From Gelidibacter sp035515035 (GTDB lineage Bacteria; Bacteroidota; Bacteroidia; Flavobacteriales; Flavobacteriaceae): 64,000 nucleotides of DNA. Made by a program: the position numbers and the translations under genes. Below, piece by piece: positions 42,574 through 49,617 of this stretch (its first letter is position 1; every line of letters begins with the position of its first letter). The stretch spans positions 10,571 through 74,570 of the forward strand of contig NZ_DATJCA010000177.1 of the NCBI RefSeq assembly GCF_035515035.1. The letters are read 5' to 3'. A model generated the notes under the pieces. The model was not told where the DNA came from, made no database searches, and was given only the letters and a program-made list of their open reading frames with translations.

Positions 42574-42590
42574 CACCATAATTTTTTACA

Positions 42591-43409
42591 ATGATTATAC
42601 AAAAAACAAGAGAAGAGATTGAGTTAATGCGCGAAAGCGCCTTAATAGTTTCCAAAACTTTGGGCATGTTGGCCAAAGAAATTAAACCTGGTGTTACCAC
42701 CATGCAATTGGATAAAATGGCGGAAGAATTTATTCGCGAGCAAGGCGCCATCCCAGGTTTTTTAGGACTTTATGATTGTCCATCCACCTTACTTTGCAGC
42801 ACCAATGAAGCCGTTGTTCACGGTTTACCAACAAACGTTCCTTTAAAAGAAGGTGATGTGGTTGCGGTAGATTGTGGCGCCCTAAAGAATGAGTTTTACG
42901 GAGACCATGCCTACACCTTTGAAATTGGCGAAGTGGCCCCAGAAGTAAAAAAACTTCTTCAAATCACCAAAGAATCTTTATACGTTGGGATTAGAGAATT
43001 TAAGATCGGCAACCGTGTGGGTGATGTCGGTCATGCCATCCAAAACTATTGTGAAGCGGAAGGCTATGGTGTGGTACGTGAATTGGTCGGTCATGGGCTA
43101 GGAAAAAAAATGCATGAAGATCCTGAAATGCCAAACTATGGCAAACGTGGACGTGGCAAGAAATTCATTGAAGGTATGGTCGTAGCCATCGAGCCTATGA
43201 TCAATCTAGGAACCCACAGAATCAAACAATTGGATGACGGTTGGACCATTGTCACCTTAGATGGAAAACCGAGTGCACATTTTGAGCATGACGTGGCACT
43301 CGTGGATGGCAAACCAGAGATATTGTCAACCTTTGGGTATATTTATGAGGCGCTGGGGATTGTTTCTGATGAGGAGGATGAATTTAGGAGAGAGACTTTA
43401 GTTTTATAA
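42591..43409 (+). CDS. map: Type I methionine aminopeptidase
   Basis: A 272-aa MetAP removing N-terminal Met. Metal ligands are visible: two Asp ('VAVDCGAL...YGDHAYTF'), His in 'GHGLGKKMHE', Glu in 'AIEPMI' and Glu in 'EHDVALVDG', with the substrate His at 'VVHGLP'. No N-terminal zinc-finger extension, as in most bacteria. Length is normal. Confidence 0.96.
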   Translation: MIIQKTREEIELMRESALIVSKTLGMLAKEIKPGVTTMQLDKMAEEFIREQGAIPGFLGLYDCPSTLLCSTNEAVVHGLPTNVPLKEGDVVAVDCGALKNEFYGDHAYTFEIGEVAPEVKKLLQITKESLYVGIREFKIGNRVGDVGHAIQNYCEAEGYGVVRELVGHGLGKKMHEDPEMPNYGKRGRGKKFIEGMVVAIEPMINLGTHRIKQLDDGWTIVTLDGKPSAHFEHDVALVDGKPEILSTFGYIYEALGIVSDEEDEFRRETLVL

Positions 43410-43427
43410 TTAAGTTAAACGAAATTC

Positions 43428-43470
43428 TTTTTTTGACACGAATTTCACTGATTGGCACGAATTTTTTACG
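43428..43470. repeat. GACACGAATTTCAC repeat (inverted copy)
   Basis: TTTGACACGAATTTCACTGA plus GGCACGAATTTTTT; complement of the GTGAAATTCGTGTC repeats at 37197 and 44030. Confidence 0.6.
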
Positions 43471-43566
43471 TCTGTTGTAATTTAGCTCATATAGTTGAAA
43501 GCACAATACTCAAGTAAGCAAGCTTGTATAAATTTCACTAATTTAGATCTCCATTATCGAAACAAA

Positions 43567-43918
43567 ATGGTTCAAGATTTAATTTACAAAGAGGAAGCAT
43601 ACAAGATTATTGGCCTTTGTATGGAAGTGCACAAGCAATTAGGCAAAGGTTTTAATGAGGTGGTCTATTGCAACGCCTTAGAAATTGAATTTATTGATAA
43701 TAAAACAAATTATTCGAGAGAAAAGCTTTATGCTATCAACTATAAAGGCAATACTCTATCTCATCAATACAAAGCAGACTTTATTATTGACGATAAAATA
43801 GTTTTAGATATTAAAGCTATCGAATTTTTAAATAATGCACATTTAAAACAAACTTAAACTCGGACTTTTGATTAATTTTGGAGAAGATAGTCTTAAATAC
43901 AAAAGAGTTGTTCTTTGA
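43567..43918 (+). pseudogene. Decayed GxxExxY-family protein gene
   Basis: From ATG 43567 the frame reads MVQDLIYKEEAYKIIGLCMEV then 'LGKGFNEVVYCNAL', the GxxExxY signature, 'YKADFIIDDKIVLDIKAIEFLNNAHLKQT' and a stop at 43855. In another frame the missing C-terminus follows at once: 'KLKLGLLINFGEDSLKYKRVVL' ending TGA 43916-43918. Comparison with the family consensus (…aQ..NYL..…GLLiNFG…kR) shows that a short stretch (roughly two dozen bases) has been lost between the two with frame change. The family is of unknown function and often repeat-associated in Bacteroidota. Confidence 0.75.
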
Positions 43919-44010
43919 AAATGATCATCGGAATTATAAAAATGAGAATCGCGTTTTTCAGAAAATTAGTGAAATTTACATTCATAAATCATCTGCGCAA
44001 TCTTTCCTCA

Positions 44011-44065
44011 TTAGTTCGTTAAAATTCGTGAAATTCGTGTCCAAAAAAATCATTAAAAATCCGTG
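44011..44065. repeat. AATTCGTGAAATTCGTGTCC repeat ending in a start codon
   Basis: Contains two AATTCGTG units, then ccAAAAAAA and ATCCGTG; the last GTG (44063-44065) is the apparent start codon of the following methyltransferase gene. Confidence 0.6.
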
Positions 44066-44830
44066 TTTAGAAAACTCTTCAAATACATCCTCAACACCAT
44101 CCCAAGGCCAATTCTAATCCGTTTGAGTTACGTAGCACGCCCTGTTTTGGCATTCTTTTTAAAAGGCAATCAATTCACCGATCCTATTGATGGTAAAAGT
44201 TTCAAATCGTTTTTACCTTACGGTTATGGAAATCAGCGCAACAACGTCTTATCGCCGTCAACCTTGAGTTTGGAGCGCCACAGATTGTTATGGCTGTACC
44301 TTAAGAATGAAACCGATTTTTTTTCTGCTTCTAAAAAGGTGTTGCACTTTGCGCCCGAACAGGCTTTTTACAAACGCTTTCGGAAGATGAAGAATTTAGA
44401 CTATGTCACTACCGATTTAAATTCGCCCTTGGCCGATGTGAAAGCTGATATTTGCGATTTACCGTTTAAGGATAACGAATTTGACATCATCTTATGCAAC
44501 CATGTGCTGGAACATATTCCTGACGATACTAAAGCGATGCAGGAATTATATCGGATTATGAAACCTGGAGGTTATGGGATATTTCAAATTCCGCAGGATT
44601 TATCTAGATCAAAAACTTTTGAAGATAATAGTATTACCGATAGAACAGAACGCGCTAAAATCTTTGGTCAATATGATCATGTCAGAATTTATGGCCGGGA
44701 TTATTTTGATCAACTTCGTTCTATTGGTTTTCAAGTGGAGGAGATTGATTATACGACGACATTATCTGAGGAGGAAGTACGGCGTTTTTGTTTGGCTAAG
44801 GGGGAGATTATTCCTTTGGTGCGAAAGTGA
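44063..44830 (+). CDS. Class I SAM methyltransferase
   Basis: A 255-aa methyltransferase of the Methyltransf_11 group. Motif I is the diverged 'VLHFAPEQAFYKRF', the acidic residue follows in 'YVTTDLN', the 'ICDLPFKDNEFDIILCNHVLEHIPDD' segment is motif II/III, and 'LYRIMKPGGYGIFQIP' is motif IV. Similar proteins are annotated only as methyltransferases. Start is a GTG at 44063 that belongs to a dispersed repeat; no alternative start precedes the conserved region (a hydrophobic N-terminus 'PRPILIRLSYVARPVLAFFL'). Confidence 0.85.
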   Translation: MFRKLFKYILNTIPRPILIRLSYVARPVLAFFLKGNQFTDPIDGKSFKSFLPYGYGNQRNNVLSPSTLSLERHRLLWLYLKNETDFFSASKKVLHFAPEQAFYKRFRKMKNLDYVTTDLNSPLADVKADICDLPFKDNEFDIILCNHVLEHIPDDTKAMQELYRIMKPGGYGIFQIPQDLSRSKTFEDNSITDRTERAKIFGQYDHVRIYGRDYFDQLRSIGFQVEEIDYTTTLSEEEVRRFCLAKGEIIPLVRK

Positions 44831-44837
44831 GCCTATT

Positions 44838-45051
44838 TCACAGAGATTTTTTTTGACAGAGATACAGAGGCACAGAGAGATCCTGGAGTTTCTTTGATTT
44901 CTTAGCAGATACAAATGGAGATGAATCTTCTTTGTGGAACTTTGTGTAATAGTTTTTCATGAGTAAATTTTTGATTAAGAAAGTTCCGAAGGGTAATCTA
45001 TATAATTGTTCTCTATGTCTTTTTAAGCTGAGATTCCTGCCAACGCAGGAA
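44838..45051. repeat. Mixed intergenic repeats after the methyltransferase gene
   Basis: CACAGAGA/GACAGAGATACAGAGGCACAG-type sequence (44838-44880), GGAACTTTGTGTAATAG (about 44937-44953), and a perfect TTCCTGC-caac-GCAGGAA copy (45034-45051). Relatives of the first two at 37027 and 46081. No gene in this 229-base gap. Confidence 0.6.
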
Positions 45052-45059
45052 CTGGGTGG

Positions 45060-46121
45060 CTAAACCTCAGGAAAACCATTCAAAGAAAGCGTTTCCAGTT
45101 CCTTATCATCATTTTCAAAAATCAAAAACACTTTTAATTCGGGGTGCTTAATTAAAAAGGCCTTTACTTTCTCAAGTCTCATAGCCTTAAATGCTGTGGC
45201 ATAGGCATCTGCCGTCATACAATCTTTTGCAATAACTGAAATACTCAATAAATTGGTTTTACTAGGATAGCCGGTTAATGGATCCAAGATGTGCGAATAC
45301 CGATTTCCCAAACTATCGGTTTTAAATTTTCGATAGGTTCCTGAGGTTGCCATGGCTTCATCATATAGTGAAATGGTTTTTAAAACAGACTGCTCTGCAT
45401 CAAAATGAGGCAACTCCACTCCCACTTTCCAAGGCTTTTGTTTTTCAAAATTCTGACCTTTGCATCGTATTTCTCCACCTATTTCAACAAGATAATTGGT
45501 GACATCCTGACTTTCCAAAAAATCTGCAATAACATCCACGCCATAGCCTTTTGCAATCGCATTAAAATCTATGAAGGTGTTTGGGTTTTCCTTTGTAATC
45601 GTGTTGTTGTTCAGTGTTATTTTATCGAACCCTACAGACAACATTAAACTATCAATTTTAAGACTGTCCAAGGCCACAACCTTTCCCTCAGGCCCAAAAT
45701 CCCATGCGTTGACCAAAATCCCTATAGTAGGATCAAAAACACCATTGGTAGCTTGAAAGATCTCTTTTGAAGCGTTAAATACATTTTTAAAATGCTCATC
45801 TATGGCAAAAGCTTCATTCCTGTTGATCCTAGAAATGTCTGAGTCCTTCTGATACGTAGACATGGAGGTATTAATGATTTCAAATAAACTATCAAACTGC
45901 CGTTGGAAGGTCTCAGTCTTTTCTGAATAATATTGGACGCCGTAGGAGGTCCCAAAAACTTCGCCAGACAGTTTAGTGTTAGTAGGGTCTTGTTTGCATG
46001 AAAATGTGCAAAAACCCAAAAGGATAACTATTCCTGCTGTCAAGAAAACACGACTATTTTTAGAAAAATTATAAATGAAACTCTGTGAACTTTTGTGTTT
46101 CTTCGCGGATATCCGTGCCAT
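45060..46121 (-). CDS. apbE: FAD:protein FMN transferase ApbE
   Basis: Lipoprotein flavin transferase that attaches FMN covalently to Thr residues, using FAD and Mg2+. The signal region ends in 'FCTFSC' (lipidated Cys near 42). Motifs: 'GTSYGVQYYS', 'FIDFNAIAKGYGVD', 'VEIGGEIR' and the metal/FAD motif 'DCMTADAYATAFKAM'. In this genome the likely clients are NqrB and NqrC encoded at 52-54 kb. The first ~25 residues come from a dispersed ACACAAAAGTTCACAGAG-type repeat; a TTG start inside (Leu27) would give a more normal lipoprotein signal. Confidence 0.93.
   Translation of the reverse strand: MARISAKKHKSSQSFIYNFSKNSRVFLTAGIVILLGFCTFSCKQDPTNTKLSGEVFGTSYGVQYYSEKTETFQRQFDSLFEIINTSMSTYQKDSDISRINRNEAFAIDEHFKNVFNASKEIFQATNGVFDPTIGILVNAWDFGPEGKVVALDSLKIDSLMLSVGFDKITLNNNTITKENPNTFIDFNAIAKGYGVDVIADFLESQDVTNYLVEIGGEIRCKGQNFEKQKPWKVGVELPHFDAEQSVLKTISLYDEAMATSGTYRKFKTDSLGNRYSHILDPLTGYPSKTNLLSISVIAKDCMTADAYATAFKAMRLEKVKAFLIKHPELKVFLIFENDDKELETLSLNGFPEV
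46081..46121. repeat. CTCTGTGAAC-TTTTGTGTTTC repeat at the apbE start
   Basis: On the minus strand this reads GGCACGGATATCCGCGAAG followed by AAACACAAAAGTTCACAGAG, related to the 44838 and 37027 repeats, and overlaps the first codons of apbE. Confidence 0.5.
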
Positions 46122-46130
46122 AGGTTATTT

Positions 46131-46508
46131 CTAATTCAAATTGGTTTCTATCACCTGAATCCCGTTGTATTCAATCAAGTATTCTTCATTCAAATAGACT
46201 GGCAAATGCTCACCGTCAGGATTTCCTATGCCCACACCAGCGTATAATACCTTGGCATTTTTTTCTCGTGCATGTTTTTTAAAGGTTTCCATCCAGATGA
46301 TATCATAATTATTGGGATTTTCCGGAAGGAGAACCGATCTCACAATGACGAAGAAATATTGGTTCGTTTTATCTATGCACACAAACTGCGGATGCTTTTT
46401 AAGCTTACTATTGATGGCTATAAATTCAAATCCGCGAGCTTCCAGATCCTTTCCAACATGATTCATGGCCAGGTTGTGCATTTCTTGTTCTGTAAGTGCT
46501 TTTCTCAT
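46131..46508 (-). CDS. Conserved small protein upstream of apbE
   Basis: A 125-aa cytosolic protein with an N-terminal helical segment ('LTEQEMHNLAMNHVGKDLEARGFEF'), beta strands ('FVCIDKTNQYFFVIVRS') and a C-terminal 'VYLNEEYLIEYNGIQVIE'. I do not know a proven function. It ends nine bases before apbE and is very likely co-transcribed with it. The frame extends to 46532, but the ATG at 46508 follows a promoter box by four bases, so the message may be leaderless. Confidence 0.8.
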   Translation of the reverse strand: MRKALTEQEMHNLAMNHVGKDLEARGFEFIAINSKLKKHPQFVCIDKTNQYFFVIVRSVLLPENPNNYDIIWMETFKKHAREKNAKVLYAGVGIGNPDGEHLPVYLNEEYLIEYNGIQVIETNLN

Positions 46509-46512
46509 GATA

Positions 46513-46520
46513 CAAAAATA
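46513..46520 (-). promoter_or_regulatory. Bacteroidota -7 box for the 46508-apbE unit
   Basis: TATTTTTG on the minus strand, exact consensus, four bases before the ATG. Confidence 0.6.
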
Positions 46521-46721
46521 CAATAATATCAATGATGACCCGCTTAAGAAAAATGAAAATTATTTATAAGGCATAGCATCTTTAACCGAAGCTTTCAGTG
46601 AATACTAAAACTCAATTGCTGATCATCTCATAAGATTCACTCTTTATTTTTTGTTAAAACCATGATATTTCTTCATTTGAATTATCAATTTCAGTATCTT
46701 AATAGTCATAAATTTCACGTT

Positions 46722-47183
46722 ATGAAGACTCCACACCGGTTAGAACAGGCCATTCAGAAATTATATGCAGCATTTCATAATAATGAACTTCATCCTGAAT
46801 GTTGTCAGCAATGTGCCGTTGGAAATATACTAGACAATACGGATGCCTGGAAACATCTGTCGGATTCGCATGGCTCATTGCAATTGAATTATGTGGGCTT
46901 GGTCCATCAGAATCTAGGCAGAAAGTTTAGTGGGTATTCACCTCTCGAATTATTACAGATAGAAGCCAGTTTTCTTAAAGGATGTGGTTATTCCTTACCC
47001 TTAAATCACAAAGGAAAAAGACCGCAAAATCCAAAAGACAAAAACGTTCTTTTTAATGGTTTATGTGAAACTGTAGCCTTTTTATGCGCGTTGGATGGAG
47101 TGGATAACGTCATGGATTATTCACGGCTTTTCGAATATGATAATGACCAACCACGATACCAGTTGGAGGAACTCTTAACTTAA
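46722..47183 (+). CDS. Conserved flavobacterial protein with Cys cluster
   Basis: A 153-aa soluble protein. The N-terminal half carries 'HPECCQQCAVGNILDN', three clustered cysteines; later 'LKGCGYSLP' and 'LCETVAFLCAL' add more. This could be a metal- or cluster-binding site. As I recall, homologues in Flavobacteriaceae are sometimes labelled NQR subunit F, which the sequence does not support: there is no FAD or NAD domain. The frame opens at 46662, but the ATG at 46722 ('MKTPHRLEQAIQKLY') is the likely start. Confidence 0.75.
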   Translation: MKTPHRLEQAIQKLYAAFHNNELHPECCQQCAVGNILDNTDAWKHLSDSHGSLQLNYVGLVHQNLGRKFSGYSPLELLQIEASFLKGCGYSLPLNHKGKRPQNPKDKNVLFNGLCETVAFLCALDGVDNVMDYSRLFEYDNDQPRYQLEELLT

Positions 47184-47634
47184 CTTCAAAGTCGAAAAAC
47201 AGAGTTTCATAATTGGCAAAATAACTAATGACCCCAATAGTTTTATAAAACTCTTCATCTTTAAAGTGTTTTAATTTATGTTATATAAAGACTTCTTCAA
47301 AGGTGTTAGTTTCATATTTCAAAATATTCAGAGTGTCTATCTCCAGCTCCTTCTAGCATTGAACACGTTGAACCAAAGGCGCTAAGACGGTTTTTACCAA
47401 GAAGACCTTATGGTGGGAAACTTATCAAACACCTCATGATATCGACCTCTCCTGAGACCTCACTCCATAGACGTAATATGCTAGTGTTTTGAATATGGAA
47501 AGTTGTGCGATTTAAGTAAATTTGAACTCTTTTATAAATGACACAATCGGCGCTATTAATTGGCGCTATGAATCACATTGTTTTACATATAACCAAAATG
47601 AAACAGCAATCATAATCCTCAGAAGGTCTATCGC
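47184..47634. other. 450-base gap with no recognisable gene
   Basis: AT-rich, with stop codons in all frames. I see no tRNA, repeat family member or exact promoter box; it must hold the promoter of the AAA+ gene. Confidence 0.45.
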
Positions 47635-48681
47635 ATGGCACATCACAGTACTTATTTGAATCCAAAACACAACGTTCTTTCTTTGGATCAACTTCATCTT
47701 AATGAAGACATCAGGGAGCGTATCAATCAATTGTTGGAAGAATTCACCTATATCAATGCACTCAACAACCTAAACATTCCCGTAGACAATAAGATTTTAT
47801 TGTACGGCCATACAGGTTGTGGAAAAACAGCGACTGCCTACGCCATTGGACACGCCTTAAACAAGAAAGTCATTGCCATCAATTTAAGCGGATTTGTTTC
47901 TTCAAAATTAGGAGAAACAGCAAAGAACCTTTCTGAACTTTTCAAAAAAGCTTCGAACGATAACGCCATTCTTTTTATTGATGAATTTGATTTTATAGGG
48001 AAACTAAGAGATTATGACGAAAAAGATTCAGGAGAAATGAAACGGTTGGTGAACACCTTGCTCCAATTGATTGATAATTTACCAGATACAGCCCTATTAA
48101 TTTGCGCTACCAACCATTTAGACATTATTGACACCGCCTTATTACGACGGTTCCAAATTAGACTCCGATACACCCTGCCTACGGAAGATGATCTAAACGC
48201 CTATTATGATAGTATATTAGCAGGTTTTCCAAATCACCTCAATTCTATAAAGCGTAGTTACGGTATATCTTATGCCGAAGCAAAAGACAGCATCCATCAA
48301 CAGATAAAGGCCAATGTCATAAAATTTGAAAAACAGAAAAAACATCTTTTATTTTTTTATGACACTCCAGAATTAGAAGCGCTACAACGGCACTATTATG
48401 GCAGAAAACTTATTGGGACTGAGGACACTTTATCTGGATTCAAACTAAAGGATTCAAAACTTAATGGTATTTTCCTACCTGATAAAAACAGTGCGGAAAC
48501 GTCCCGTATTGCCATCAAATCAAAAGAAGAAGGTGATAAATTAACAGGGATGGTGTCCGAAATTACAGGGGAAGAACTTGTATTAACGGATCGACTAACA
48601 CCTCCTAATTCACAAAGAATTTTAGCAACCACCAATTCAGGAACCGAAGTTTGGGTTTATGTTGAAAAAAATGAGTTTTAA
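47635..48681 (+). CDS. AAA+ ATPase with C-terminal gamma-glutamylcyclotransferase-like domain
   Basis: A 348-aa protein. The AAA+ module (about 20-200) has Walker A G58-x4-GKT65, Walker B 'ILFIDE' (D116/E117), sensor-1 N160 ('CATNH') and arginine fingers R171-R172, plus a small helical domain. From about 237 it changes character: 'LLFFYDTPELEALQRHYYGRKLIG...LSGFKL' and 'TGMVSEITGEEL...GTEVWVYV' follow the strand order of AIG2/gamma-glutamylcyclotransferase domains, where the first motif is normally FVYGTL. Here it is FFYDTP, and the catalytic Glu position is not evident. The fusion is inferred from sequence pattern. It overlaps the next gene's longest frame. Confidence 0.75.
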   Translation: MAHHSTYLNPKHNVLSLDQLHLNEDIRERINQLLEEFTYINALNNLNIPVDNKILLYGHTGCGKTATAYAIGHALNKKVIAINLSGFVSSKLGETAKNLSELFKKASNDNAILFIDEFDFIGKLRDYDEKDSGEMKRLVNTLLQLIDNLPDTALLICATNHLDIIDTALLRRFQIRLRYTLPTEDDLNAYYDSILAGFPNHLNSIKRSYGISYAEAKDSIHQQIKANVIKFEKQKKHLLFFYDTPELEALQRHYYGRKLIGTEDTLSGFKLKDSKLNGIFLPDKNSAETSRIAIKSKEEGDKLTGMVSEITGEELVLTDRLTPPNSQRILATTNSGTEVWVYVEKNEF

Positions 48682-48682
48682 T

Positions 48683-49405
48683 ATGGAACACACGATCCAG
48701 ACGAATATCGCAAAAATCCTTGGGAGAATTGAAAAGGCCTGTATAAACGCCGACCGGAATACAGATGACGTAAAACTCCTGTTGGCAACGAAAACTGTAG
48801 CTGCCGAAACTATAAAAATTGCGTTTTCCCATCATCAAACCTTAATTGGCGAAAATAAAATTCAAGAGATAAAAGAGAAATACGAAAGTTTAAAATCCAT
48901 CCCTCATCAAAAACACTTTATAGGCCATTTACAGACGAATAAAGTCAAAGAATTAATACGTTACGATGTGGATTGCCTTCAGTCTTTAGATCGGCTCAAA
49001 TTGGCAGAGAAGTTACAAAACAGGTTGGAATATGAAAATAAAACCATGGATGCGTATTTACAGTTTAATACCTCATTTGAAGATAGCAAATTTGGAATGC
49101 ACCCTGACAATGCCGTAAAATTCGCTTTGGAAGTCCAACAGTTTGACCGCATCAACATCAAAGGTTTAATGACCATTGGTTTGTTTTCAGCAGAGCATGA
49201 AAAAGTTAGGAAATGTTTCAGATTACTAAAAAATATACAAGGTCAACTGCTTGACAAGGATATTCCTGTCCATGAACTCTCTATGGGCATGAGTGGCGAT
49301 CTTGAAATTGCCATTGAAGAAGGGGCAACCATGGTTAGGGTCGGCACTGCTATTTTTGGCAAACGCGAGCACCCGGATAGTTATTATTGGAATGAAGATC
49401 AGTAG
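48683..49405 (+). CDS. YggS-family PLP-binding protein
   Basis: A 240-aa alanine-racemase-fold PLP carrier of the YggS/PLPBP family, involved in PLP homeostasis. The PLP Lys is K37 ('LLATKTV'), and the phosphate-binding 'MGMSGDLEIAIEEGATMVRVGTAIFG' is the classic C-terminal motif. Possible starts at 48659 and 48671 lie within the end of the AAA+ gene; the ATG at 48683, two bases after its stop, gives normal length. Followed by a bidirectional terminator. Confidence 0.94.
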   Translation: MEHTIQTNIAKILGRIEKACINADRNTDDVKLLLATKTVAAETIKIAFSHHQTLIGENKIQEIKEKYESLKSIPHQKHFIGHLQTNKVKELIRYDVDCLQSLDRLKLAEKLQNRLEYENKTMDAYLQFNTSFEDSKFGMHPDNAVKFALEVQQFDRINIKGLMTIGLFSAEHEKVRKCFRLLKNIQGQLLDKDIPVHELSMGMSGDLEIAIEEGATMVRVGTAIFGKREHPDSYYWNEDQ

Positions 49406-49513
49406 GTTTTTTAATGAACACAAGGACCTCTTAGCTTTTAGGTGAACCTGCCAGCAGTCAGGGGGAATGAAGAGTTAAAATCTATTCCATTTTATTCGCT
49501 TCATAAAAATAAA

Positions 49514-49548
49514 AAAAAGCCAGCACTTATTGAAAGTACTGGCTTTTT
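49514..49548. terminator. Bidirectional terminator between yggS-like gene and nqr operon
   Basis: AAAAAGCCAGCACTT / AAGTACTGGCTTTTT, one mismatch, loop of about five bases, flanked by A-run and T-run. Confidence 0.85.
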
Positions 49549-49593
49549 CTTCTTCATTAGTTGACTGATCTTCGCCAAACTAAACCTATAGTA

Positions 49594-49609
49594 TCCTGCC
49601 TACGCAGGA
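49594..49609. repeat. TCCTGC-N4-GCAGGA repeat
   Basis: A copy of the TTCCTGC/GCAGGAA family, immediately downstream of the nqr operon. Confidence 0.65.
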
Positions 49610-49617
49610 ATTGTTGG

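Noticed and set aside
43878..44117. 79-codon plus-strand frame between GxxExxY remnant and methyltransferase
   Set aside because: It runs through the end of the GxxExxY remnant in another frame and through the AATTCGTG repeat into the methyltransferase gene.
46131..46508. Label as NQR subunit F for small proteins near apbE
   Set aside because: No ferredoxin, FAD or NAD motifs; the true nqrF is at 49618-50925.
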